The notes under the pieces are model-generated. The model searched no databases. It was given only the letters and a program-made list of their open reading frames with translations, and was not told where the DNA came from. The position numbers and the translations under genes are program-made. DNA of 25,338 nucleotides from Gamsiella multidivaricata (lineage: Eukaryota; Mortierellomycota; Mortierellomycetes; Mortierellales; Mortierellaceae), in assembly GCF_025024155.1 (NCBI RefSeq), contig NW_026251874.1, positions 1 to 25,338 of the forward strand, in the 5' to 3' direction. This document shows positions 1-9,121 of this stretch, piece after piece (the stretch's first letter is position 1; the number at the start of each line of letters is the position of its first letter).

Positions 1-201
1 GTTTCTCCAATGGACATCACATGTCTATTCGCAATGTTTATTTTTAGAACTTTGGGTGTGATTGAATGAACATAGCGAAATCAAATTCAACATGGCTACT
101 TTCTGACCTTTGTACATCACTACACTGCTTTGCATTACAACCTAGATGACCTCTCGGACTGGAAAATCAAAGGACCGTCTTTGGGTCGAGTTGATCAATA
201 G

Positions 202-2549
202 TAGTCGCAAGGGGCTACATATTTCCTGGAACTTGAGGATGTTCTTCTGGCGCAACCAGCGGGCTATTTTGAGAGTCGGGATATGGACGCGAGTAATCAG
301 AAGGCTATTGTCGCCGAATGGAACGGATGGATGGCCACTTTTCTAGGTAGCAAACACAGGGTTCTTGTTGGCTTGGCTCGAAAGCAACACAAGCTAGCAC
401 AGGCCGTTTCAAAATGCTTGCTCAACAAGGTGCTGGTTGGTCGGAAATTGGACATGATGGAAACAAGCAAGGCTCAATTGCGTGATAATGAGACTGAAAT
501 GACTCACATGCTGAGGAATGGTGAGTTCCAATATGCTTGCTTGTTTTCACTCTACCATGCCGTGTCATCTAAGACTTATTTCACTTTCAGTATCTCTTCC
601 AGCAGGAGAGTCGTCCTCGGCACCTTTGTCGTTATCGTTAAACCGGAAGAGGAAGCGACCGATGCAGAGACGAGGACAGGTATGTAATTTCATAATTTGA
701 AAACACAATGGTCCTAAATATCGCGTCTTACAGGTGCTCTAACTCACTGATGCGATAGCCTTCTGTCCCCATGGATGAACAAGACGCAACTTCTCCCACT
801 GCAGACAAGGCATCACCGTCGCATCTTACTGCGAATGAGGATGCTCAAGCCCCCACTTTGTGGGATCCTCCTGAACCAGCAGCAACAGCTGCGTCGACAT
901 CGGGTCAAGTGACACCATTGCCGGTAGTCTCGTCTTCTTCCTCAACAGCAGTAACGATTGCGTCGACGTTGGGTCCAGCAACAACACCACCTGAAGTTTC
1001 ATCATCTTCCTCAACAGAAGCAGCAGAAGAGCATGTCAATGTCATTGACGAAAATGAGCGGGCGGAGCTATTGGCTCATATCGAACAAGCCTCGCATGCT
1101 ATTTGTGAGGTTAGTGCACCAGGTTGCGGTGAACTATGCGGTCAAATGAGTCTCGGGTGTTAATCTTCACTGTCTTATTAATGTGTCATAGTGGAAAATC
1201 GATGGCATTTGCGTGGCGTGTTCTTTACCAAAAGACTTGCGTGGGAGCTCTGGTTGAAAGGAATATAAAAAAGTCCGAAATCGCAGACATCATGTGAGTA
1301 TCAATGCGCTTGCAACCGTAGCCGTGCCTCCTTGGTGATCATTAATTGCTTAATTTTTTTTTAATATAGGGCTATCATAGGGATATTCGCACCTTTTCTC
1401 CCCACGGAAAGAATGATTGCGACTATAGGAAGAACCATGCTGGAAGAACTTATCGTTCCTATGATCTTGCCTGACCTGGTTCTTGATGACACGGCGATCT
1501 TGACAGCTGTGCGCGTATGTCTAATCTAATGAATCCGCACTACCCATATTTATGCAATACGTGGGTTTACTCTATGTTTCTGTAACAAAATTACTAACCA
1601 TTTCTCACAATCTTGCATCACTCTAGCTTTGGATAAACTACAGGCAGGAAGAAGCCAGCGAAGCACTACGCGAATTGGACAGGCAAACACGGAATATGAT
1701 TGAAACATTGTAGGTTGTCTTCACTCTGGTACTCTGAAGCAAGTGGGGTTCGCTTGTTTGTCGGGTGCCCTAATCTGTTTCATCTTTCATTAATCACTCC
1801 TTAGGTTTGAGCGGTTGCCTATGAAGCAGGACAGGTCCATCTCTGAATCGACATTTGTAGTGAACTACGTATCACCTGTTCTTCATGAGACTCTGAAACT
1901 GGACCCTCGAATTTACTCTGTTCACTTGTGAGTAGATCTCGTAATGTTGCCCAGCATGTTCTTATTTTGTTTTGAAATTCTCTCTTTCATCCTTAATGTG
2001 CCATATTTTAGCCCGAATACCTGCTCCGAAGTACAAAAACATCAAGGTCTAAAGCCCGATAGACCTGACATTGTTGTCAAAGCGCGAAACCGTGAGATTC
2101 TGTACGGAGAGGTCACCGGTTTGTCTCAGGAACACAATACTTGGAAAAACAATTGAGATCTTTTTCGCCTTGCGCGGTTCGGCAAGGCTTTCTTGGACGA
2201 TGGATTTGAGGTCGCCCCACTTGTCCAAGTAGTGTTCTTCAATGCCACATACATGCGACTTACAGTGGGAGCGAGAGGTATGTACCTCTTGCAGGAAGTC
2301 GGATCGTTCGTGATTCCCACCATGGTCTCAATGATTCCTGCACTCCTTGCCACCCTCCCGACGCTTCTTGTTGCTCAGGTATGTTTCACTTTGGAGATAA
2401 ATTATATCATGTATTTTATTCAAAATTAATCGCTGTCAGCCCATTTCATAATGTAGGCTGATTTGAAAAGGTGCTCTGGGGAACCCAGTAATCGGAAGCG
2501 CTCATGGGGTTTCAGAGATATTCAGGATGCAAAAAAACGATTGATCTGA
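202..2549 (+). pseudogene. Broken paralogue of the 534-aa PD-(D/E)XK-like nuclease-family gene
   Basis: Exons can be placed at about 202-520, 591-679, 759-1109, 1192-1293, 1370-1514, 1627-1709, 1805-1927, 2012-2378 and 2457-2549, each bounded by GT and AG. Three (145, 83 and 367 nt) have exactly the lengths of the matching exons in the intact minus-strand gene at 14965-17282, and the proteins align along their C-terminal two thirds. Shared blocks include LLAHI, KPDRPDI, EILYGE, DLFRLARFGKAFLD and NRKRSW. A basic NRKRKRPMQRR stretch in the second exon suggests nuclear targeting. Two lesions are visible. The 1192-1293 exon is out of phase (102 nt against 116, CACSL and LYQKTC parts in different frames), and a Trp codon just before DLFRLARFG is TGA at 2154-2156. 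The 5' part is uncertain: the first exon has a stop just upstream of 202, so the true N-terminus may lie in 1-200 or outside the window. Function is inferred only from the paralogue. Confidence 0.8.
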
Positions 2550-3160
2550 GCATTATTTAGTAACACTGGCAGCTACTCATGTGTGTTGTGTACAGATTCA
2601 CTGTTTCCCGGGAATAAATTGCTTATTGCCAAACCAGCCGTAGTCGCTCGCTGAAAATTTGTACGTTCAGTGCAGTACTTTATTTCCACCACACGGGATC
2701 CTCTGAAGCTCCATCCTCCTCTGCTTCTAATGAGGTGTCTTGAAACGTCTCGCGGTTGTGTGGGCGCGAGCACAGTGAATACAGAGTTGGTGGCGCAGCT
2801 TCGTCCTGGTGGTAATCATTCGATCGAGAGATGGAGATGGTTCAAATGGATGGCTGTTGGATCGATTACGGATGATTGAGAGATGGAGATGTGGGTGCGG
2901 TGTTGGTGGCGCGCAATAAGAGTTGTGGCGTCGCCGCCTCGTCTTGGTGGTTCGGTGAAGAAGTCGGAAAGGAGCGGGCGCACATCCCCTAAGCAATGTG
3001 CTGGCGTTGTTGCAAAATCAGGGGGTCCGATAACGGTTGACCAGACGATCGTTGCGCCTGCAGTTGATAGAGGTAGTCTGCCACCGCTTCCTTAATAGAC
3101 ACTAGTTTCACTCGGTGCGCACACACTGAAGATGATGGTCGCTGCAAGACATTGAATCCA
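2550..3160. other. Intergenic stretch, no gene seen
   Basis: No convincing coding exon on either strand. Around 2784-2960 the DNA is purine-rich and internally repetitive: a 14-base GAGAGATGGAGATG motif occurs twice about 50 bases apart, and TTGGTGGCGC recurs. The open frames here look like shadows of that low-complexity sequence. Confidence 0.5.
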
Positions 3161-4488
3161 TCGTGCGAAGCATGGTGCCAAGGATGCGAACAACAGCTGC
3201 AATCATGATAACGTTTTACCTCGAGGCTCGTTGCCCCAGCCTCAGGATACATATGGTGGGATGAGAATGGCTCGGCCGATAAGTATACGACCCATGGCAA
3301 GGACGCCAACGAGGATGAGAGTCATTGGCCCACAACCCATCTCACTAAGCACGTGCGCTATTCACCGGAGCATTATCATCAGTATCTATGTCATCCTCTG
3401 GGTTATCAAGACTCTGTGAAACACCGTCTCGAGGATCTCACAGCTCGTGCACAATATCTGCTTCAAAGGAGTATCGACGGCCGCAGACAATGGTACGTAT
3501 AAGAGCTGAACTAGGAAATTGGATGAGATGTTGCAATCATTGAAAAGACACGACTAACCCATGGTAACTTCCAATATGGCCCCATGGATAGTTCACTCCA
3601 GAATTGGCAAAGGCATTACGGTCATCATCCTCAGCATTAATAACGCAAACACCACACAGGATGTGAGCCATATCTCCCTGATTCATAAGTGAACTCTCAT
3701 CAAATGAGAGGAATCGGATCGATCTGGAACGCACCTTCGCCACACAGTAATTCAGAATGAAATTACTTTTGGCAACAAAAATGATGACAACTCATTTCTG
3801 AATTCAGAAGTACCTTTGCAAAGGAGACAGTGCAGAGTGATGGTGGAACCAGTAGCCATACAGACAACAAAAGCACGAAAACAATCTCAAAGGCAATGGG
3901 AAGAGAGACCACTCTGCCGTCCGAGAGTGCTAGCTCAACTTGAGGTCGCAACCGTCTTCATTGCGTCGATGTAAGTTTGTCCTGGAAGGACGTTTCTGCC
4001 CGCTTGTTCACGTGTATTAGCAAAGACTTTAATCATAATGGCCAAGGATGTAATGACTGACAGTTCTGGTGTGATTCTCTACCTCCCAATGTAGCCGGAA
4101 GCCGGATCGACCAAATCTGTTGTTGACAGGAAATCAATGGAAGGTGCACCACATTCACAAGACAACCAAAGCATTGTCAACCAATTCAATAAACTGGGAA
4201 AAGAAACGTAGCATACCAGTCCCAACGGAAGCAAAATGATATGGCCCTTCCCTGGAAGCCTGTCACACAGCCCTGAGACGCACGATTGCATGGCCTGTAG
4301 AGGACAACGGGTACAGGAGGTTCGATCCAGAAGCAATATGGACAACAAGCTCTATCTACCGCGATTTAGTACCTAAAAAGCTGGCAGGAGCATGGCAACC
4401 ACACTTCAGACACATCGTGACAAGCATCACAAGTAACGTCGCACGCCTGTTGTGCCAATTCGTTGAGGAGTCGGACAGTTGCCTGTGA
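3161..4488 (+). pseudogene. Decayed multi-exon gene, copy 1 (family not recognised)
   Basis: DNA-level homology links this stretch to the reverse complement of about 11.4-12.4 kb. The plus strand is the likely coding strand, because matching splice donors are conserved in both copies (GTACGTATAAGAG at 3493 here, GTATGTATAAGAG there; GTAAGTTT at 3971 here and in copy 2) and an AATGTAG acceptor ends at 4094. Long coding-like reads occur: about 3161-3492 with one frame change near 3255, 3714-3970 open, and 4095-4488 open except for a TGA at 4237-4239, followed by 82 codons to a TGA at 4486. Motifs include NVLPRGSLPQPQDTY, QYLLQRSIDGRRQW and FDPEAIW. In-frame TGA codons near 3685 and 3709 also break it. 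I do not recognise the product. The homology and junctions are seen; calling it a dead gene rather than one with unusual introns is inference. Confidence 0.55.
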
Positions 4489-4843
4489 CGAAGCAGCGGC
4501 TACAATGATCAGAGTGTTAAAGTATCGTCAATCGATGGCCTGTCCACCCAGGACGTACACCATACACAACCCAACCATCCAGTCAATCTGTTAGTCTGTC
4601 TGTCGGTCGTTTGGTCGAATTGAGCATGCGCGTGTGACATTTGTAAGGCAACAGAGAGCTGGAGTCGGATAGTCGTTGGTCTCAGACATGGGCGGGTCGA
4701 GTTGGGGTTCTTTACTTTGTATAGAGTCTGCCGTACCCCGTGGCTCACGATCCCGGTGTTGTGTCTAGTCAATGTGGTAACATTACCATTGGCCGCGTTG
4801 TAAGAGTGATCTAGAGTGAGCGCGCGAGACCATTTGAACGCTT
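4489..4843. other. Intergenic stretch between a decayed gene and the coiled-coil gene
   Basis: No supported gene. It contains a short pyrimidine-rich run around 4588-4615 and the 3' flank of the minus-strand coiled-coil gene. Confidence 0.4.
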
Positions 4844-4849
4844 TTTATT
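4844..4849 (-). terminator. Poly(A) signal of the small coiled-coil gene
   Basis: AATAAA on the minus strand (TTTATT on plus), about 61 bases past the stop codon at 4910. Confidence 0.5.
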
Positions 4850-4909
4850 TTAGTGTTTGATGACACTGGCTCTCCGTGATGTGAACGAAAGGCCCTTCTC
4901 CTGGGTCAA

Positions 4910-5238
4910 CTATCTTTGACCAGATGGCGGACCCGCAGGACGAAGCTGTCTGAGGGCTTCATCCAACTGCTTCTTGAGAGAATCCCTAGTGGCAATCAAG
5001 TCCGAGATGGTGTCTCCTTGTCTAGCATTCGTCTCTTCAAGTATCCTGACAGTGTTCTCTAAGGTTTCTACCTTGGCGGTCATTTGCCGTAACCTGCACA
5101 TGCCGTCCAAGGCACGATCCAAGAAAGAAAAAGAAAAAAGGAAGCAGGGGTCAGTCGATTTTGGGCAAAGTTGAAGGAGGAATGAGAACCAGAGCTAACC
5201 ACCCCATGTACAACGACTTACTGTTCTGCGGTATTCAT
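4910..5238 (-). CDS. Small two-exon coiled-coil protein (66 aa), hypothetical
   Basis: Exon 1 is 5238-5222 (ATG plus 14 nt), the intron 5221-5094 runs from GTAAGT to CAG with a CTGAC branch-like site, and exon 2 is 5093-4910. The spliced frame is 201 nt. After a short MNTAEQ start nearly the whole protein is predicted coiled coil with hydrophobic heptad positions (segments MTAKVETLENTVRILEETN and DSLKKQLDEALRQL), ending in a Pro/Gly tail, RPAGPPSGQR. A TATATAAAGG box lies about 110-120 bases upstream of the ATG and AATAAA lies 61 bases downstream of the stop, so the unit looks complete. I chose this start because the unspliced alternative begins inside the intron and ignores the strong donor and acceptor. 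Likely role is oligomerisation or partner binding; the family is not recognised. No signal peptide or membrane segment. Confidence 0.65.
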
Positions 5239-5347
5239 GAGAGTGAGAGTTGTTGAAGCCGAATGAGTGATGCTTTAGGATCTGCCTTGACTGCAAGTGT
5301 GTGGTGTGGTAGAGAGGTTGTGAGGTTGGATGTAGCCATGGGAGGAG

Positions 5348-5358
5348 GCCTTTATATA
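5348..5358 (-). promoter_or_regulatory. TATA box of the coiled-coil gene
   Basis: TATATAAAGG on the minus strand, about 110-120 bases before the ATG at 5238. The leader between them is pyrimidine-rich, with CCTCACAACCTCTCTACC-like sequence. Confidence 0.55.
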
Positions 5359-5517
5359 CTGTTCTGATGGGCATATCGTCCCTGGGGACAAGGGCTGCTG
5401 TTCCAGACTCTACTACCGTCTTGAACAGATTTGGGCCATGGCAAAGGGAGGCTTTCAGGGAGAGAAAATCCGCGGGGAGTTGGGGGAGAGTTGGGGGTCC
5501 GATAGGAGATAGAGCTG

Positions 5518-5618
5518 CTGCACTGCATGGCCTAGATCTTGTCTGGATCGTCGGGTTTGAGATTCACTTGTGGTTCTGCATCCATCCATTCACACGCCTT
5601 GAACCCTATTTGGGGAAA
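5518..5618 (+). repeat. Dispersed repeat, copy A
   Basis: About 100 bases match the reverse complement of 13627-13727, from the CTGCATGGCCTAG block through TTGTGGTTCTGC to CCTTGAACCCTATTTGGGGA. The match also holds in translation (LHGL.., then LEPYLGK in both), so it may be a remnant of a coding repeat such as a transposon ORF. No terminal structure was found. Confidence 0.7.
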
Positions 5619-6352
5619 TGGCAGCATACTGTGCAACCATTCCTGACCACGTCCTCATGATAGCCAATATCAGTTATTCCGTCCCGCGGAAGTTCGAGGG
5701 TTAAATTTGCGCCCCGCGGAAAAAAGAAACTGTCAGGGAACGGATTAAAGGACAGCGATCGATGGAACTCTTGAATCTTGCCTCCCCTCATCTCCATGAC
5801 GGCTGCACGTGGATGACGATGCATCCCACGGGACGAGCTCAAACTTGCAGCTGACTCTAGAACGCAAACGGCTATCCTTTCTTTTCTTTTTTTTTTCCTG
5901 AGATAATCAAACAGATGAGGGACAACTTCCATGCCAAGACCAATCACTCAAGTCCTTCCTAGGCTTCCCCTTGTCTAGCACACCCAACGCCCAATGGATC
6001 GATGAGCTAAAAGCCATCATTGTCAACTCCCTGATCTTCTCCCGCTTACGGCACCTCGCTCTAAGGGATCGCTTCCTAGCTTGACCCGGCTCTTTGGATT
6101 ACAAACTAGATCTCTCGGATTCCACGTCACTCGCGCGATAAGGATTAGTCCAAAGTCACTGGTGAAGACATTGCCACTGACTAAGACGCACTTGTGCCCG
6201 AGAGTGAGGAGTACTATCAAGCCGAGTACGAAGTTTGACGCACCTCGAGGCATGAAATCCTCCCGACGGCTCACCTCGTTTCTATATCAAATAGGCTGGC
6301 TACACTCGCTCCAAAGGCATTCTGCGAACTGTAGATGACCAACGCACAGTGC
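5619..6352. other. Gene-poor stretch
   Basis: No supported gene. Two CCCGCGGA boxes lie at about 5684 and 5714, within about 40 bases of each other, and a T-rich tract (TTTCTTTTCTTTTTTTTTT) at about 5879-5897. The open frames here have no homologue in the window and no conserved splice or promoter signals. Confidence 0.4.
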
Positions 6353-6754
6353 TGTCCTGTCAAGATCTGGACTGGCAGGCAAGTGGAGGATGTAAGAGCA
6401 AGAGTGAGTACAGGGCAGGAAAGTATTTTATTGCAGACTGAGGTTTGATTATGGCAGCTAGTTATGTCTTTTATATGTGAATAAAACTTGACTCGGGACC
6501 CCAGCTCGGTAGCTTATGTCCTATAAGCTCCCGTACTCGGGACCGAAACATAATGGAATGGACAAGGGTGGACGCGGGCAATCGTCTACTTGAAACGGGC
6601 AAGCAACGTTAAACCAGTTATGCTTTCCGTGTGGGGTAATTCTGGAGACGCGACGTGATTTGGGCTCGCGTAGCAGACGCAAGGTAATCACAAGCCACTA
6701 GGGTCAATTGAGGTGAGCGCAAGTCTGTCCTCAACCTTAATTCGTGACATGTCC
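6353..6754. mobile_element. Solo LTR of an LTR retrotransposon, with 5-bp target duplication
   Basis: The LTR occupies 6358-6749 (392 bp), starts TGTCA and ends TGACA (inverted terminal dinucleotides TG...CA), and is flanked on both sides by TGTCC (6353-6357 and 6750-6754), the 5-bp target duplication typical of Ty3/Ty1-type elements. No internal gag/pol sequence is present, so it is a solo LTR left by recombination. It contains TTTTATATG with AATAAA at 6480-6485, and a perfect hairpin AGCTTAT-GTCCT-ATAAGCT at 6511-6529. A second copy starts at 24978; over the 361 bases visible there is one difference (6389 G, A in the other), so the family moved recently. Confidence 0.88.
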
Positions 6755-7103
6755 CACCGAGCACCATACCTTTCCGAACCGGTGCCCTTTTAGAGAGAGT
6801 GACAGTGATCAGCCAATGTCATCCCAAACTGAATCACTCGATCTCTCCAAGACACGGCAGATAACGACCATGATGCCGACACTCAGCGAAACATTCTCTT
6901 TATTGCCAAGTAAACCAACCATAGAAGACCAATGATCTCAAATGGAAGACAACCCAAGTCTTGCTCTTCTCAAGCAAACCTGTTACAGTGGATTGAACAA
7001 GAGTGTCGATTGACGAGAGTGTGGATTGACAAGAACATGGAAGCAGATGTACCTCGAGAATAAACACATGAAACTCATGCCTCAGACCATCTATCGCGTA
7101 CGA
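6755..7103. other. Intergenic stretch, no gene seen
   Basis: Lies between the solo LTR and the 3' end of the minus-strand unknown gene. No coding exon, repeat or RNA gene supported. Confidence 0.4.
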
Positions 7104-7109
7104 TTTATT
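7104..7109 (-). terminator. Poly(A) signal of the minus-strand paralogue
   Basis: AATAAA on the minus strand, 40 bases past the stop at 7149. Confidence 0.55.
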
Positions 7110-7148
7110 TTCTTCAGCCTCTAACGCGCTCAACATCATTGTGGGAGA

Positions 7149-7817
7149 TCATAACTCTAAAATCTCATGCAAGGGTTTCTGCACTGGCGGAGCATCCAGT
7201 CTATTTAGCGAGCCCAAGTGCTGCGAGAGAAAATCAAACGTATCCGACTCGGCTTGAATCCCTACTGCGGCTACGTTCAGCTGCACAAGACTCTCCAAGG
7301 GCGCCGTTCCATTCTTCGAAATACCAGCCCTGTAGCAAACCGTCATGGCCGTTTGACATGAGACACCACCTGGTATTCTCCATTTCGGATTATCGACCTT
7401 AGTTGAAGCAACCACAGCTGTGAACAGGTAACCGTGGTCATCATTTCCTATAACACGCCAGGTGTATGACTTTGAGAAGGCAATGGACGCTGCTCCCGCT
7501 AACGTCGAATCTGCAAGTGTTGCTACAGTTGTGACAATCTCCTGTTTCTGATTTGTAAGGACGGGTGGAATCACCAGCACCGAGTTTACCATCGCAAGGA
7601 TCTTGGCCGAGTCGATCTCCGTCTGACGTGACATATTCGCGTACACGTTGAATGCAACAAGGTCAGGGTCGTTCGGCTTCGGCAGATCGACACCGAATTC
7701 ACTCTTGTATACAGATACTCTGTACTTAGCGAGAGCCTCGCTGAGTCGGTGGAGCTCCTCAGCTGCACCATCAACATCAGCAACCTGTCTCACGATTGTA
7801 CTGCTTTGGTTTCCCAT
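7149..7817 (-). CDS. Met-Gly (myristoylation-type) protein of unknown family, paralogue A (222 aa)
   Basis: A single coding exon beginning MGNQSST: Gly2 and Ser6 fit the N-myristoyltransferase consensus, so the protein may be lipid-anchored at a membrane. No signal peptide or membrane span is seen. An upstream in-frame GTG at 7826 is disregarded because the ATG at 7817 aligns with the start of paralogue B. The core is shared with B (9122-9736): VYKSEF, LPKPNDPDL, a Tyr-x-Asn-Met-Ser block, AMVNSVL, AFSK-YTWRV and GYLFT, then a C-x6-C pair in GVSCQTAMTVCYRA. The C-terminal 60 or so residues are not conserved. The 5'UTR has an intron (7922-7833) and the promoter a TATTTAA element. I do not recognise the family; the strong core conservation between divergent copies argues that it is a real, selected protein. 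Confidence 0.85.
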   Translation of the reverse strand: MGNQSSTIVRQVADVDGAAEELHRLSEALAKYRVSVYKSEFGVDLPKPNDPDLVAFNVYANMSRQTEIDSAKILAMVNSVLVIPPVLTNQKQEIVTTVATLADSTLAGAASIAFSKSYTWRVIGNDDHGYLFTAVVASTKVDNPKWRIPGGVSCQTAMTVCYRAGISKNGTAPLESLVQLNVAAVGIQAESDTFDFLSQHLGSLNRLDAPPVQKPLHEILEL

Positions 7818-7832
7818 GATGAGCACACAAGT

Positions 7833-7922
7833 CTAGTGGTGATGATAAGGTCCGTCAGTGACTAGAGTTGGACGTGAACGTTGTCGAACCTATTAGACGA
7901 GCAGAGAGTAACTGCCACTTAC
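7833..7922 (-). promoter_or_regulatory. 5'UTR intron of paralogue A with conserved 24-base 5' motif
   Basis: Starts GTAAGT at 7922 and most likely ends CTAG at 7833, sixteen bases before the ATG. Its first 24 bases (7922-7899) match the first 24 bases of the paralogue B intron (9005-9028) with one mismatch, far beyond what the splice-donor consensus requires. The shared block continues GCAGTTACTCTCTGCTC after the donor. Confidence 0.7.
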
Positions 7923-8100
7923 TTCTCAAGTGAAAGAGATTCAGGTAGGATATGTGAGCGTCGTTTCGGACGTTCTTTGTTCGTGGAATGGAGGAGGATT
8001 CGTGTAAGGGCTCGCGAGGAGGATCTTTGAGTAATGTAGTGTGTTTGAACCTTGAAGAAGAACTGGTCGAGTAAGGGAGTCAAGTGTGAGACCTGAGATG

Positions 8101-8114
8101 TTAAATACCTGTTA
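8101..8114 (-). promoter_or_regulatory. TATA-like core promoter of paralogue A
   Basis: Reads ACAGGTATTTAA on the minus strand, aligning with ACAGGTATATAA of paralogue B (8894-8905). Located about 180 bases upstream of the 5'UTR intron. Confidence 0.45.
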
Positions 8115-8206
8115 CAGACTCTTTTCAGCGTCGCCCCTGAGCTGGGACGTTGACGGAAAGCAGGCGTGACAATGAAATGATTCCAGACCAACCTCCAGCG
8201 CCGATG

Positions 8207-8235
8207 GCGACCAGGTCCTCGAAAACCTCCTCAGA
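8207..8235 (+). repeat. Inverted repeat arm shared by the two divergent promoters (arm 1)
   Basis: Aligns with the reverse complement of 8633-8661; the core is TCCTCG-AAACCTCCTC-GA, about 24 of 29 bases. The pair is centred at 8434, close to the midpoint of the divergent genes. Confidence 0.55.
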
Positions 8236-8307
8236 ATTTTGGCTTAGCGAATTTAGGGTTTTCACAGGGCCTTGTCAAACAGGGTCTAGGCACCCCTCCA
8301 GATCACA

Positions 8308-8322
8308 GGTGTCAAGATTCAA
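8308..8322 (+). repeat. Perfect 15-bp inverted repeat, left arm
   Basis: GGTGTCAAGATTCAA; its exact reverse complement is at 8446-8460. Centre 8384, between the two divergent paralogues. Confidence 0.7.
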
Positions 8323-8445
8323 CCCCCCTCTCCCCTCCCCCTCTTCCCTACTCGTTACATACTGTCCCCATACTCTGATAACCCTGGTCATCACATTGTC
8401 AAAGTCCAAAAGAATGCTTTAACCCTGAATAATGAGATGGAGAGA

Positions 8446-8460
8446 TTGAATCTTGACACC
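8446..8460 (-). repeat. Perfect 15-bp inverted repeat, right arm
   Basis: TTGAATCTTGACACC, the exact reverse complement of 8308-8322. Confidence 0.7.
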
Positions 8461-8531
8461 CGTGTCGACAATCACTATCTCAGCAGTTCAATGGCGGAAG
8501 CAATTGAGTTGGGAGGAAAGGGCATGGACCG

Positions 8532-8598
8532 CTGATAGGTTCCCCTAAACGATGTTTCCTGATTTGTTGGTCTGGTCAAGGGCCTCGGTCTGGACGGG
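8532..8598 (+). repeat. 67-bp direct repeat, copy 1, upstream of paralogue B
   Basis: Runs from CTGATAGGTTCCCC through GATGTTTCCTGATTTGTTGG to GGTCTGGACGGG. It recurs at 8691-8758 with one inserted C and one T/A change. Both copies lie in the promoter side of paralogue B only; neither is found upstream of paralogue A. Confidence 0.85.
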
Positions 8599-8632
8599 AT
8601 AATCCCAAAGCTTCTGAGGAAGATTAGAAGAC

Positions 8633-8661
8633 TCCGAGGAGGTTTCCGAGGACTAGATCGC
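8633..8661 (-). repeat. Inverted repeat arm shared by the two divergent promoters (arm 2)
   Basis: Reverse-complement partner of 8207-8235. It lies between the two 67-bp direct repeat copies. Confidence 0.55.
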
Positions 8662-8690
8662 AAATGTTTGTTCATCCCCTCGGGGGACTG

Positions 8691-8758
8691 CTGATAGGTT
8701 CCCCCTAAACGATGTTTCCTGATTTGTTGGTCTGGACAAGGGCCTCGGTCTGGACGGG
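8691..8758 (+). repeat. 67-bp direct repeat, copy 2, upstream of paralogue B
   Basis: Second copy of 8532-8598, about 159 bases downstream of the first. It ends about 140 bases before the TATA box. Confidence 0.85.
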
Positions 8759-8893
8759 GTATTTGCAGATGTAGCGCCTTGTTACACATCCCTCCAGAGA
8801 TATCGTTACCTGATCGTTTTTCGGCTTCAGTGATCTTGGGATGGTGTTGAAGGATGCAATAACAAACAAAACGAGCCAAGAGCTGGTCTGCGA

Positions 8894-8906
8894 CAGGTAT
8901 ATAAAG
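8894..8906 (+). promoter_or_regulatory. TATA box of paralogue B
   Basis: ACAGGTATATAAAG, about 100 bases upstream of the 5'UTR intron donor. The following leader is C/A-rich (CCAACTCTCCAACACACCC), as in highly expressed fungal genes. Confidence 0.65.
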
Positions 8907-9004
8907 ACGTCACATTTCATGTTTCCAAACCAACTCTCCAACACACCCAACACCTTCCACAAGAGCCTTCACACGAATCCTCCACCACTCCACTCTAAAA
9001 ACAA

Positions 9005-9120
9005 GTAAGTAGCAGTTACTCTCTGCTCTTCTGACAGCCTAACGACATTCATGTCCTGCATTGATAATCTACTCTTGTCACTAACATATCTGATCTCCGT
9101 TACTACACCTACGCGTTCAG
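9005..9120 (+). promoter_or_regulatory. 5'UTR intron of paralogue B with conserved 24-base 5' motif
   Basis: Begins GTAAGT at 9005, has a CTAAC branch-like site near 9080 and ends CAG at 9120, one base before the ATG. The first 24 bases match the paralogue A intron (7922-7899) with one mismatch. Confidence 0.75.
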
Positions 9121-9121
9121 C

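Noticed and set aside
1192..1240. GKSMAFAW read as a Walker A lysine-serine motif in the left pseudogene
   Set aside because: It appears only in the shifted frame; the paralogue shows that the exon begins W-R-S-K without a P-loop.
3763..3951. Minus-strand hydrophobic frame, with a similar plus-strand frame at 11584-11796, resembling a membrane protein family
   Set aside because: The similarity is real, but conserved splice donors and long open reads on the opposite strand indicate these are antisense shadows of the decayed gene pair.
6023..6338. Overlapping plus and minus frames of 83-85 codons
   Set aside because: No homologue in the window, no splice or promoter support, and they overlap each other antisense.
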